From: Dipteronia dyeriana
Lineage: Eukaryota > Streptophyta > Magnoliopsida > Sapindales > Sapindaceae
Reading direction: 5' to 3'
Length of the DNA stretch: 64,000 nucleotides
Assembly: GCA_032871835.1 (NCBI GenBank)
Contig: CM065296.1
Span: forward strand, 50,993,288-51,057,287
Made by a program: the position numbers and the translations under genes. Shown one piece after another: positions 31,422 through 42,272 of this stretch. The notes under the pieces were generated by a model. That model saw only the letters and a program-made list of their open reading frames with translations. It was not told where the DNA came from and searched no databases. How positions within the stretch are numbered: the stretch's first letter is position 1; each line of letters opens with the position of its first letter.

Positions 31422-32605
31422 TATCTAGGTACCAACAATAGGATGAATTAGCTCTTAAAGCATATTGTGCAACCAAACATTGTGTTGTGTTTTTCTTCAC
31501 CCAAAGTTTCTTGACAAGCTTCTCATTTCTATTTTTATTAACATGCTTTGACTTGTTTTTAGGCACATTGACTACATTAGTCACATTTTCAAATAAATCA
31601 AACAAAGCATTATCAACTTTCTTATGCATAGTAGAACGAGGCACAACACAAGATTTAACAAACAAATCATCAACACATTTATTCTCAACATGCTTTTCCA
31701 AGGTCTTCTTAGATCTAATTCTAGATCCATACATGGATGATTGCCTAGGACCATTCAAAGACATATCATGCAAATCATTGGCAATTCTACATTTACGAAT
31801 GTATTTATAACATCTAGGTCTTATGTGTCCTACCTTATTGCAGTAATGACAAATGGGTATGAATTTGAGAAGTTTACCATTTGCTTGAGCATTCAACTCA
31901 TTTTGCCTTCTCACATTTTTACCTATTTGGCGTGCAACACTAGATGTCTTGCTTGTTGCATTTGATGATGATGTAGCTTGTCTTTGGCATTGTTGAGTCT
32001 TTTCTGTGACTTTCATTGTTGATGTTGAGGCACCTCCGGTAGCATTCATGTCTTTACCGTTAGAGAGTGTACCTATATTTAAATTGCTACAAGCTTTGAC
32101 AAAAGTAGATTTGTTAGATGAAGGAGTTGATTTTTCATTAACATATCCTAAACCTCTTTTGTCGCTTGAAGACTTTCCAACCTTAATGAGAGCTTTCACT
32201 TTGTTAGAGCTAGATAACATCTTGTTAATCATCTCTTTAGCCTCATTAAGTTTGTCATTAAGCACTTTCTCTTGATTCTCATGCTCAATTAATTTTGCTC
32301 TAAGCACATTTTCAATTCTCCTAGCACGATCAAGAGATTCATCTATTTGCTCAATTTCATGCTTCAAAATACTTAATCTATCATTGCTATCAATCAATTT
32401 TTTCTCAAGATTAAGAATTTTGTCATTTAGATCAATAACACATTTTGAGCTACAATCATGATTTTCTAACTTCTTAGTGAGAGACTTATTGATCTTAGAG
32501 ATCCTTTCATTTTCTTGAATAAGATCTTTGATCTTTTGATCATCTAAGTCAATAGACTCATTTTCAACAAGAGAAGCTACAAAATAGACATTTATTTAAT
32601 CATGA
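31422..32605 (-). pseudogene. SIRE-like gag, N-terminally truncated
   Basis: A long minus-strand frame, open from about 32605 down to 31422, starts after a stop without a clear ATG. It holds a long coiled coil (IDDQKIKDLIQENERISKI-like heptads; EHENQEKVLNDKLNEAKEM). A zinc-knuckle-like CHYCNKVGHIRPRCYKYIRK (C-x2-C-x4-H-x4-C) follows, then a basic stretch and the protease start CWYLDSG, where the solo LTR interrupts. The short distance from the primer-binding site (about 60 bp) shows that the normal gag start has been deleted. Confidence 0.75.
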
Positions 32606-32667
32606 TGAAACAAAATGAAGATAACAAACACTACAAAGAAGATCTATCTAAGTGCATCTAGACACCG

Positions 32668-32679
32668 GCTTTGATACCA
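32668..32679 (-). other. Primer-binding site of the SIRE-like element
   Basis: On the minus strand the sequence is TGGTATCAAAGC, two bases after the LTR end (TTTCA-at). It differs at one base from TGGTATCAGAGC, complementary to the 3' end of initiator tRNA-Met, the usual primer of plant copia elements. Confidence 0.8.
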
Positions 32680-33033
32680 ATTGAAATTCCCTTTATCTTT
32701 ATAGTGTGAATATACCTAGAGGGGGGGGGGGGGGGGTGAATAGGTATATGCTCCAATTTTTATCTTCTTTTTAAAACAATGCAATTCTAAATGCTTAATG
32801 AAAATTGCAAACAAAGACACACGATATTTACGTGGTAAAACCTCCAAAGAGGAAACATCCACGGGTTGATTCCATAACCACCGACAAAAGCAAATCCACT
32901 ATTTCAAATAGAGTTACACACTCAAGCAATCACACATGCTCTACAAGCTCTAGCTCTCACTCTCACTCTCACTCTATCTTGAACCTAGTGATCTATTATG
33001 CCGACATCCTATCCAAGACCCCCTGTCTCTAGG

Positions 33034-33265
33034 AAGATTTCTTGCTCACCTATCCAGATCTTCCCAATCCTAGGCAAGACTTCTTGCTTAACTATCCAAT
33101 GCTTCACACATCTAGCCAAGACTTCCTTGCTTGACAATCCAAGGCTTCACACCTCTTGCCAAGACTTCCTTGCTCAACAATTCGAGGTTTCACGCCTCTT
33201 GTCAAGACTTCCTCTTGCTTAGCTATCCAAGTCCTCCTGACTCTAGCTAAGACTTGCAATTGCTC
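33034..33265. repeat. 42-45-bp minisatellite inside the SIRE LTR
   Basis: Units of the form aagacttccttgctt...ccaaggcttcacac...ctagcc start at 33034, 33076, 33118, 33161, 33204 and 33249 (spacing 42, 42, 43, 43, 45 bp). The copies differ at several positions. They lie in the leader-side part of the LTR. Confidence 0.85.
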
Positions 33266-34065
33266 AAATCAAAGAATCACTCTAAGATATGAAACTTTCA
33301 ACCTTTTCACAAGGCATCTAAGTGATCATGAATGTAAAACGCAAACAAGCACTCAACATAGAAAATGATGATCAACAAATTCTATGGACATGAAATTAGA
33401 TGACTAGATTATGCTTTCAAAGATCAATCACAAATGCATCTAGACAACTTAAGCATGTTATCAACTAAGCACATAGATATGAAAATATGGACACCAATTG
33501 AAACAAAACCTAGTTCTTAGAAAAATGAAATTAGATCTAGAAACAATCAATCAAGTATAAGAACAAAGGATTTCTAGAAACAATTTCATGTTTATCAAGT
33601 TCAACATAAATCATTCAATATATCACAAATCTAGCTAAACTTGAAAATCAAATCAACAGACCACAAAATGATATCAAAATCATCCTTGTCATGCTTCTTA
33701 ATCAAATAACATCAATCAATAAGAAGATCTAAGAAGAAAACTAAGAAGAAGATGATTTTACCAACAAAGATGCAATCACGAACTGAAGATCAGATCACAA
33801 CGAAAAATGTAGACATCCTTTGGTTCTGGAAATGCTTGGGGTTTGTATAACTCTTGAAGACACTCGAAATCGGTTTTTGAATCAAGTGATTCGGAATAGA
33901 GATGAAGAAGTTATCACAAAAACAAAAATCAAAATGTTGAGAGAAAAATTCTGCAATTGTTCTTCAATTTCTCAACTTATTCTAATCTTTAGAAATGAGA
34001 GGGAATGAGAGGTTTTAAAGAGTGAAAAGACCAAATGACCAAAACACCCTTCTTCCTTAGTGTCT

Positions 34066-34133
34066 CCCCGAGATGGCGCATGGGCATCTCGGGGCAGAAC
34101 ACTCTTGGGGCCCAGATGGCGTGGCCATCTCGG
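34066..34133. repeat. GC-rich hairpin pair in the SIRE LTR
   Basis: A perfect 10-bp inverted repeat, ccccgagatg / catctcgggg (34066-34075 and 34085-34094), has a 9-base loop. A second inverted pair, agatgg / ccatct (34114-34119 and 34125-34130), lies next to it. The words 'gatggcg' and 'catctcggg' are repeated. The segment stands out as GC-rich in an AT-rich LTR. The second SIRE LTR has a different GC-rich repeat at the matching place (50560-50830). Confidence 0.7.
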
Positions 34134-34627
34134 GTTGGTGCATGGTGATGGCTTAAGCCATCGCACCTAACCCCTTGTGCTCTCCTCGCGTTCTTCGACC
34201 GTTCTTTGGCCTCCGAACTCCGAATTCGAATCCATTTGAAGATTACAAACTGGAACTCCCTCACGGACATGGAAATATAAGATACTCAACCCAGAAAATA
34301 ATAATTCGACTCGATATACGAAGACGAAGACAATGTATGCAACATGAGTTAAAAGTGTAGTATCTTTTGACTTAGAACTCGAAATCAATAGAATGAGTAA
34401 CCGAAATGACCGGAACTCAATCATGAACAATCTAAGACTAAAATCAAGTTCAAGATCCATGTTATACAAACATATAAACAAACAAACACATTTCACACTA
34501 GAATGCAAATTACATAGAGATAGTCTCCAATCATACATTTTCCAAAACATGCTACTTTCATACCAAATGCATGAGCATTAAACTTCAAGTGTGTGAATGT
34601 GTTATACCAAATGATGCGCTACGATGC

Positions 34628-34775
34628 AGGGACACAAATGTATGAATTGTGTGTTTGTACACAAATAAAGATGCATAACTAAGCATATGAATGAATTGTG
34701 TGTGTGTGTGTGCAAATAAAGATTCACAACAAAGCAGGGACACATATGAATGAATTGTGTGTGTGTGCGCCTAAG
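34628..34775. repeat. Imperfect ~60-bp repeats with (GT)n
   Basis: Three copies of 'gaatgaattgtgtgtg...caaataaagat' and related 'cagggacacatatgaatg' words, each with a GT run, in the start region of the SIRE LTR. Confidence 0.7.
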
Positions 34776-34973
34776 CCTTGCAAGAGAAAGAAGGATCTCG
34801 ATACCTTAGCATCCAAGAATAGTATCAATCCTCTTGAAGACGAACTTTGCATCATGAGAAGTTGCTTTTCTTCCTTGAAGCTCTTATCATCACGAACCAC
34901 TTAAGCAACTAAGCATTACAAAGAAATGAAGTTTTGTTATGGAATCAAGAAAAAACAAATCTAGAACCTAACA

Positions 34974-35330
34974 GGATGTCCTAGGCACATGTTAAAAGGT
35001 AAGACAGAAAAGATAAAGTCCCGTTCAGAAACAAGCATATTTGAAGGGTATACAAAAGAAACAAAAAGATATTATTTTTATGGTTCTTCAGATCTTAAAG
35101 TATTTGTTTCGACAAATGCTAAATTTTTGGAAAAGGACTATATGAATAATTTTGTGCCTAAAAGTAGAATTGTCCTGAATGAGCTTATAGGAGATACAAT
35201 TCCACAAAAGGTTTCGCAACCAAGCCCAATTGTAAGTTATGTACGAACACAAGATCATCAATCTACCATACCTCGTCATAGTGGGAGGGTTGTTAGACAA
35301 CCCGAGAGATACATCGGTCTATGAGAATCT
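34974..35330 (+). pseudogene. Copia integrase C-terminal region
   Basis: The frame 34989-35324 encodes RSETSIFEGYTKETKRYYFY, STNAKFLEKDYMNNFVPKSR and a spacer ending RHSGRVVRQPERYIGL, the standard link between integrase and RT in copia polyproteins ('S-x-R-x-R-x-P-x-R-Y'). It begins in the 'GCPRHMLKGKTEK' block because the SIRE LTR precedes it. A duplication of 'agaatctgtagag' sits at 35326-35350, where the frame changes to the RT. Confidence 0.8.
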
Positions 35331-36250
35331 GTAGAGAATCTGTAGAGAATCTTCCGGACGACGATGACCCCTATATGTACAAGGAGGCAATGGAAGATGT
35401 TGATTGTTGCCATTGGCAAAAGGCAATGCAATCCGAAATTGAATCTATGTTCAAAAACAAAGTCTGGTCTCTTTTAGACTTGCCTAAAGGGATAAAACCC
35501 AATGGGTGCAAGTGGGTATACAAGAGGAAAAGAGGAATGGATGGAAAGGTGGAAACCTTTAAAGATAGATTGGTAGCTAAAGGTTATACACAGAAGGAAG
35601 GTATCGATTATGAAGAAACCTTATCTCCTGTGGCCATGCTTAAATCCATTAGGATACTCTTATCCATTGTGGCATCTCTAGACCAAGAGATTTGGCAAAT
35701 GGACGTCAAGACAATTTTCCTTAATGGAAGTCTTGACGAAAGCATCTATATGATGCAATCAAAAGGATTCATTGAAAAGGGCCAAGAAGAAAGGGTATGC
35801 AAGTTGCAAAGATCCATATATGGGTTGATGCAAGCATCCAGATTCTGGAACGTAAAGGTTCGATCAAGCAGTAAAAAGTTTTGGATTTATTCAAAACCTT
35901 GATGAACCTTGTGTATACAAAAGGATTAAAGGCGACAAGTTGGTTTTCCTAGTTCTTTACGTTGATGATATACTACTCATCGGAAATGATATAGGTGTAT
36001 TGACATCAATAAAAGAATAGTTAGCAAAATAATTTGATATGAAGGACTTAGGAGAAGTAAGTTATATTCTTGGTATCCAAATTATAAGAGATAGAAAGAA
36101 TAGAACGATTGCATTATTCCAGGCTTCATACATAGGTTAAATCTTGTCTAGGTTTTCCATGCAAGATTCCAAGAAAGGTATGTTACCTTTCAGACATGGA
36201 ATCAAACTTTCTAAGGAACAAGTTCCTAAGAATTAGCATGAAGAGCAATT
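35321..36250 (+). pseudogene. Copia reverse transcriptase
   Basis: The frame 35321-35902 contains WQKAMQSEIESMFKNKVWSL, KPNGCKWVYKRKRGMDG, FKDRLVAKGYTQKEGIDYEE and IWQMDVKTIFLNGSLDESIY. 'MDVKTIFLNG' has Thr where the family has Ala. A shift near 35870 moves to another frame holding the active site LYVDDILLIGND (YVDD at 35958-35969). A stop at about 36018 and more near 36136 and 36235 end the domain. It would copy the element's RNA into DNA. Confidence 0.85.
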
Positions 36251-36251
36251 C

Positions 36252-36944
36252 ATGAGTAGGGTTCCATATGCATCAGCATTTGGAAGTCTTATGTATGCAA
36301 TGCTCTATACTAGACTAGATATTTGTTTTGTTGTGGGAATAGTTAGAAGGTTTCAATCGAAGCTTAGTCCTGATCACTGGACGATAGTCAAGCATATTTT
36401 CAAGTATCTAAGGAGAACGAGAGATTATATGCTTGTATACTCTGGAGGGGATTTAATTCCCGTTGGGTATACTGATTCTGATTTTCAGTCAGATTCTAAC
36501 TCCAGGAGATCAACATCAGGATCTTTGTTTACTATTGGAGGAGGGGCAGTCATATGGAGGAGTATCAAGCAATCTTGTAATGTAGATTCCACCATGGAAG
36601 CCGAGTATGTTGCCGCATGCGAGGCTGTAAAAGAGGTTGTCGGGCTATGCCAATTCTTGATTGACTTGGAAGTGGTTCCTGATGCGAATAAGCAGATCAC
36701 TATCTATTGTGACAATAATGGAGCAGTGGCTAATTCGAGAGAACCAATAAGTCATAAGAGAGGGAAACACATTGAAAGAAAGTATCACCTTCTAAGGGAA
36801 ATTTTGCATAGGGGTGACGTGATCATTACTAAGATCGCGTCAGTAGAAAATCTAGCGGATCCCTTTACAATGGCTCTTCCACAAAAGAGTTTTGATGGGC
36901 ATCTAGAGAACATGGGGATGAGAGATATGACACATTTGCTATAG
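36252..36944 (+). CDS. Copia RNase H domain, open frame of a dead polyprotein
   Basis: A 230-residue open frame that covers the end of RT (VPYASAFGSLMYAMLYTRLD) and RNase H: GYTDSDFQSDSNSRRSTSG with the first Asp, STMEAEYVAACEAVKEVV with the Glu, and TIYCDNNGAVANSREP with the second Asp, ending FDGHLENMGMRDMTHLL-stop. Within the domain all acidic residues expected in copia RNase H are present. The frame upstream is broken, so it is not expected to be made as part of a functional polyprotein. Confidence 0.75.
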   Translation: MSRVPYASAFGSLMYAMLYTRLDICFVVGIVRRFQSKLSPDHWTIVKHIFKYLRRTRDYMLVYSGGDLIPVGYTDSDFQSDSNSRRSTSGSLFTIGGGAVIWRSIKQSCNVDSTMEAEYVAACEAVKEVVGLCQFLIDLEVVPDANKQITIYCDNNGAVANSREPISHKRGKHIERKYHLLREILHRGDVIITKIASVENLADPFTMALPQKSFDGHLENMGMRDMTHLL

Positions 36945-36945
36945 A

Positions 36946-36958
36946 GCAAGTGGGAAAT
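36946..36958 (+). other. Polypurine tract of the plus-strand Angela-type element
   Basis: The sequence gagcaagtgggaaat lies directly before the LTR start TGTTAGG at 36959. Purine-rich sequence at this place primes plus-strand DNA synthesis. The matching tract in the minus-strand relative reads gtgcaagtgggagat. Confidence 0.75.
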
Positions 36959-39297
36959 TGTTAGGATTATGCTCGATAACAAGAGTATAATAATGTATTT
37001 GAAAATCTTTTTATATTAGTAAAGTGATTTCTATTTTAACAAATCTTATAGCATTTATAGTTTAATTATTATAATTATCAAAAGTAAATAATCATAAGGT
37101 CAGAAGACTATGAGAAAAGAAGAATTGTTCATACATCTAAATATGTATGAGGTAGACACAATTCTTTAGTTAATCTTGAATAATATTCTCAACTTAAGAT
37201 AAAAGGTTTGGGCGCCTTTATCTTGTCAAAGTTGTAGATTCATTTGCTAGCATTTGAGTGGAATCAAATGTGTTATGATGAGTCTAAAATCATCAAAGTG
37301 TGGTGTCTTTGGGCAAAAAAATCTAGTGCACTGGGTGCATTGAATAGGATCACAATGGAATACTTTAATCTAGAACCGTCAATGGATAAAAGTTTTCATT
37401 TGAAGACAATCGGAGAGTCTATCTCATTCCTGAGAGAAACGATAGACTTATGGTTGCAAGTGTCATCATTTGAGCTATCAATGAGTACGATTATATAGCA
37501 TAGTCTATCCTCGATAGTTTGGTGGTATTCATTTGTTAATCGATAAAGGACTTCATTTATAGATATGGACATCGTGGCTCCATTTATTGAATGAGAGTAG
37601 AATACCATCAAATGGATGTTTTGAGGTATTGGATATTAAATCTTAACGTTAAGTTTTCAATAGTGTCTATTGAAACATGGCTTCTGGACAAATCAAAATA
37701 TCCAAGTTCAAAATGTGGTCATATGAGTAAATATGGTATCTTGGAAAGCTATCGGCAGTCTATGAGCTCTTGGCGATTACTGGTATTCTTCACGAGGATA
37801 CACTTTCTCCAATAACGTTGTCTAGGGTATGAATGAGTAACATCAACTTATTCTATCTATATTTAAGAGTTCAAATTTAGTTCTTTAATAGAATGAACTA
37901 AAATTAAATAGATTGCACCTAAGTGAATCATTTGTTGATTGTGATGGAGTTGTGTCTATTGGAGCTTAAATTTAGATAGCCCGCCAAGATCCCCAATACA
38001 CACGAATTTGCATGGATCACTTGATATATTCTACCGGACCAATTTAGGGGTCCATCTAGAATTGTATTAAGGCATGTGAACTTGTTTCTTTTTGTAAGAA
38101 TGGGTCTAGTTTACATGTGGACTTTTTTATCATGGTCCAATGAATTTAATAAAATAAGAAAAATAATATATGGCCTATATAGATATGTTGGGTTGTAGGG
38201 CTATTAAGAATAGCTTAAATTATATTATTTTTATTTTATTATTTAATTAAATAGAAATTAATTAATTTGTTGATTAATTAATTATTTAATTAAAAGTCAA
38301 AATCTTTTTCCTAATAGGAGTTGGTCTCCTAAAATTATACTATTGTTGGTAGTATAATTAATATTAAAGACTATATTTAATAAGTAGATAAATAAAAGGA
38401 ATTATTTATCTAATCAAATTAGGAAGTCTTTAATATGGTTACAAATACACTATTGAGTTGGATTAGGAGTCTTGGTGTAGGATAGAATTCATTTAAAAAA
38501 GAATTCTTAACCACCAAGTAAATCTACCTAAGGAAATGATTCTTAACTACCAAGTAAATCCTTCTTAGGAAAGGATTTATGATCCTAATATATATCCAAT
38601 GAAATTTTGGCTAACCCATATATATATAAGGAAAAGATTCTTGCCAACCAAGTAAATCCTTCTTAGGAGAGGATTTATTATCCTATATATATACGTATGT
38701 TAATTTTGGCCAGCCTAAGTTTTTCTATGAGATGAATTTCGGCCATGCTAAGCAATTTTCAAGAAGAGAATTTGGTCTAGCAAGAGAGAATTTTGAGGGA
38801 GAAAAATTTGTTTTTTACTCTGGACAAAATTCGACCAACTTATAGAGATAGTGTGAATTCGGCCAAGAAGAGAAAAAGGGGAACGTTTTTGTTTTCGATA
38901 GTACACTAGTATCCTTTGCATCAAAAGGGTTTTGTGTACAACATCGAATCAAGGTTCACGCGAGTCTCAATTAAATTGATTGATAATTCAAAAGTGACCG
39001 GACGTTCTTGGTTTTTCTCTTGGATGATTATTGTGACCAACAAAGAAAAAGATTTTGTTTGTTTCCACCCACAGGTATACAATTTAAAGAAAGGGAGCCC
39101 ACACTCCTAGGTGATTCACATTCGTGATTGGATTGGAAGATCTTACGGATTCAATTCGACGCTAGTTCAATCATCACGAAAAAAAAGGTACGATAATTTT
39201 TATATACATCAATTAATCTTGGGTTAAGGTTCTTGTTATTAAAAAGGAAAAATTTCATTTACACGCAAACCCTAATTTTCGTTTTCTTACGCTTCCA
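36959..39297 (+). mobile_element. 3' LTR of the Angela-type element (~2.34 kb)
   Basis: It starts TGTTAGGATTATGCTCGAT. The right end is placed near gcttcca (39297) because coding-like sequence of another element begins shortly after and related LTRs end in ...TTCCAACA; the exact base is uncertain. Contents: short inverted block at 38220-38300 (attaattaatt rich), a triplicated 'accaagtaaatcctncttaggaaagga' motif at 38512-38680, and a purine-rich stretch near 38760-38880. Its first ~630 bp recur reversed at 16149-16779. Confidence 0.75.
38512..38680. repeat. Triplicated motif inside the copia LTR
   Basis: Three imperfect copies of 'ttcttaaccaccaagtaaatccttcttaggaaaggattta' start near 38502, 38540 and 38637, two of them separated by 'tatatatccaatgaaattttggc' sequence. 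Confidence 0.65.
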
Positions 39298-40137
39298 ATG
39301 CCTTTTGGACCTTTTTTCGGTTCACCGGGCTACACATAAAACCTTCTTGATAAAGATGGTCATGAATAAAACGGGGTGCCCAACCCCTTTTTTCGGGCAA
39401 TCAAGACATGTCTTAATTGGATTGCATCAAGCTCCAGCGTTCTTTATATTCCCTTTCGCTACTCCTCCTCTTTGTTGATCTCTGCCCACTTCCCGCCTTC
39501 TGGTGGTTGCTTATCTTGGATGGCCTCTCCTACCACCTATTCCTCCTGGGGTTGCATGCATGTGGGTTGTCCAACCTGATCCTCCTCTTAGACTTCAGTA
39601 ACCACTGTCATGACCTTAGGGGGACTGGCCACATACTGAGGGGTAGCCATCGCCTCAATTTCCATTTCCTTAAGCCCAGACTCTATTCCAGCGAGCTCTT
39701 CAGAATGATCCCCGGCTTCCTTCAGGATTCGGGTTGATTTCCCACAGGCTGTACAGGAAGGACCCCACTCAAAGATTCCCTAGGACCAGATGTTGGAAGG
39801 ACTGGAGGAGGAAGAGGGAAATATGACAAGACTGGTTGCTTTCCAGCTCCAGCCACACTCGGAAGGCCTGATCCATCGCCGACAGGATGAGACATCTCAG
39901 CGACCTTGGCCATAATCTCCTATCTGTCCCAATTGGCAATAACTGACAGATCAAATGGAAGAGGGAGGGCCTCAGCGACCTAGTAGGAAGCATAAAAATA
40001 CCCATCACTGAATAAAGCATCCACTTCGCCCTGTAGCCTGGCCACCTGAGCATGTAAGCTCTGGTTTTCAACATCCATCATCCTGGTCTCTGCTTTCCAA
40101 GAGTCGTTCTCCATGGTCTAGCGTTTGGAATTGAGGC
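39298..40137 (-). pseudogene. Remnant of another Tat-type antisense ORF
   Basis: A GC-richer island between two copia LTRs. On the minus strand, from about 40120, it encodes NDSWKAETRMMDVENQSLHA and QVARLQGEVDALFSDGYFYA, a coiled coil followed by VAEALPLPFDLSVIANWD, and after a stop a Pro/Gly-rich tail (LPPPVLPTSGPRESLSGV). This order (coiled coil, short conserved 'DLS' block, low-complexity tail) is that of the C-terminus of gypsy-type accessory ORF proteins. If so it belongs to a third kind of Tat-like element, different from those at 12275-13242. Two copia insertions have trimmed both sides. Confidence 0.4.
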
Positions 40138-42257
40138 TGTTGGAACCCCGTTCACCGGTCACGCAACGGAAGTAAGGTTTTAAATTTTTTATACATATCG
40201 TAATCTATATCTAGGACCAGTGAACTTATCGTAATTATTTTCGAAACTAAGACAAATAAAATTATTACACTAATAAAATATATATGTGAATACAGGAAAT
40301 TGTAATCAATAATAAAAAAGAAGAATAAAATAGAACCATACCAACGTTTGGAGGCTCCTTCACTTTTCGATTTGCTCATGGTCTGTACCACTGATCTTCC
40401 TTACTATATCTCGAGATTGGTTACTGCGTGTGGGCGCGTCACGGACTCAGGATCTTAGAATGGAGAATGAAGGAAAACTAAGAAACTCTTTCTTTATTTT
40501 CACTGTGCAACACTTGTATTGTTTGCATCTCAGTCAAACTCTAATGTATGTGTTGATATGTATTATACGTACACATTAATGGCTTTGTCTTTTGCGTGAT
40601 GAACATATTCAACTGCACACTATGCCAACAAAAAACAAGCCAAAAACTCTTTTGACTATATTCAACTGCACACTATTTTTTAAAAAAAAACTAATGCGTG
40701 CCTCTCTCTTTTTTTTACTCGAATATATCATATATATATATATACATATTATATCTTTGTGGTTCGGTTTTCAAAGGCTTTTAAAAACCTGATCACATTC
40801 TCTTTATTTTTAAAGAAATATGTATATAAATATAATATAAATAACATAGATATATATTTAACTTTAAAAAAATCTGATCAAATCTAATTTGATTTTTAAA
40901 AACTTTTAAATAAAAATATCACATATATTTTATTTGATTTTAATTTTGAATTCAAACTATTTAAATTCAAAAATAAAATATTTAATTTAATAAAATAAAA
41001 TATTTAATTTAATAAAATAAAATAATCACTGTATCTTATTTTGTTCAAAAATAAATATCAACATAAACCCTCCATTTAGTGATTAACAACATAATTAAAT
41101 AATCTCATTAATTAAGTTATTTAATCACTATTATCCATTAATTAAATAATCTCATTATTCAATTAATTTCCGAATACAGACGTGTCACTTTCGTAACACA
41201 ATTAATTGAACAATCCTATTAATTAACCGTGACCCTTGTTACCTAAATCGATCGGGCTAGGAAGGGGACCTATTGGACCTACATTATTTTTAGCTCCAAA
41301 AATTCTCGAAATCATTAATTAAACTCTTTAATTAATATTCCTTGATTATTAACTCCGGTGTTATTCCACTAAAAACCCGAAGCTGCACTCTCTAACCTAT
41401 AGATGTTTTTACACAGACCGATAGAACTCAGTGTCCATCGATATAGCTATTACATATGGTGTGATCCTCCACAGTAGTTCATAATTAGAACCGGGTCATA
41501 ATGTCCGTTATACCCCTCTAATTACATATATCCTTTAAGTACCGTTGATTCTCTAATGGACAATAAATCCTATTTCCTCAAGGAATTAGGAGAGCGCTCA
41601 TATTGTCCAAGACCCGAATCAACCCTTAAGGGAACTACTATCTACTTCTCACAAGAAGGAATGGATTCCACTATTGTGTACAAACCTTCACAGCCGCAAG
41701 CCAAACCTCAATCCCAACATACGGAGTATATTGATTAGGAAATGCATCTGACCTCACCTATGGTATATTAAAGACCACAATCTAACCTGAAGAAGTCGAT
41801 AAGACACTCAGGATTAAGATCACCCACATATAGTCATCATTAGTTGATATATATGAATCTCATCGGTAAACGGATCTTGGTGTGAGATTCATATAAATCA
41901 TGGCCCAGTTCTATATGATCACATCATACAAGGTGTCTCCATTCCCATATCTCATATGAATGATTCAGGATAGAATCACTGTACATTACGGAATGGACCG
42001 CAACTATAGATTAACCACAAATAAAGTACATAGCTTTATTTGCTATCTATGGACTCTTTAGATTGCACATCTCTTACTGTATCCGTCCGTATATGACACT
42101 CATATACATAGTTCGAGATTACATTCGACAATCCAAGATGTTAATATGTGCAGAAGTTTATAAATTAAATAACATAACAAGAATGAATTGAACATTTCTA
42201 TATATTTAATTCATAAATCCATTTACAAATTACATATTTAGGTCATAAACCCCAACA
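40138..42257 (-). mobile_element. 3' LTR of the minus-strand Angela-type element (2120 bp)
   Basis: Plus-strand ends are TGTTGGAACCCC (40138) and ACCCCAACA (42257), a perfect short inverted repeat TGTTGG...CCAACA typical of this lineage. It aligns along its length with the solo LTR at 9901-11964 and with the fragment at 15789-16148. TA-rich around 40730-40860; no coding content. It abuts the antisense-ORF remnant on the left. Confidence 0.92.
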
Positions 42258-42272
42258 ATCTCCCACTTGCAC
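42258..42272 (-). other. Polypurine tract of the minus-strand Angela-type element
   Basis: On the minus strand gtgcaagtgggagat lies directly before the LTR start TGTTGGGG (42257). It corresponds to gagcaagtgggaaat at 36946-36958. Confidence 0.8.

Larger units (their letters stand above)
30091..34973 (-). mobile_element. SIRE-like Ty1/copia element, 5' half, minus strand
   Basis: Read on the minus strand: 5' LTR (34973-32682), primer-binding site (32679-32668), gag (about 32605-31422), the start of protease, then GAG-pre-integrase (30472-30100), after which the LINE interrupts. A CRM-type solo LTR (30473-31416) splits it between WYLDSG and CSRNMTG. The LTR end TGTTAGGTTCTAG (34973) abuts Angela-type integrase sequence, which shows that this element inserted into the plus-strand element beginning at 34974. 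The 3' half was lost. Confidence 0.85.
32682..34973 (-). mobile_element. 5' LTR of the SIRE-like element (2292 bp)
   Basis: Minus strand: starts TGTTAGGTTCTAGATTTG (34973), ends GGAATTTCA (32682). It contains several internal repeats: a 42-45-bp minisatellite (33034-33265), a GC-rich hairpin pair (34066-34133) and GT-rich ~60-bp repeats (34628-34775). A poly(G) run (about 32719-32736) is part of the family's ACCTATTCACCCCC...TCTAGGTATATT end block; a similar block lies at 49615-49655 in the second SIRE LTR. No coding content is supported. Confidence 0.85.
34974..39297 (+). mobile_element. Angela/BARE-like Ty1/copia element, 3' half, plus strand
   Basis: This starts abruptly in the integrase C-terminal region at the SIRE LTR boundary (34973/34974) and runs through RT and RNase H to a polypurine tract and a long 3' LTR (36959-39297). 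The 5' half, expected left of the SIRE element, is not in the window. Its protein sequence is closely related to the minus-strand element at 42458-49549, but its LTR (TGTTAGGATTATGCTCG) belongs to a different subfamily. Confidence 0.85.

Noticed and set aside
32719..32736. Poly(G) runs here and at 49625-49650 as possible G-quadruplex regulatory sites
   Set aside because: They are part of a conserved SIRE LTR end block and homopolymer length is prone to sequencing error; I cannot support a regulatory role.
38220..38300. AT-rich palindromic attaattaatt blocks as an origin or MITE
   Set aside because: They lie inside a copia LTR without terminal repeats or duplications.
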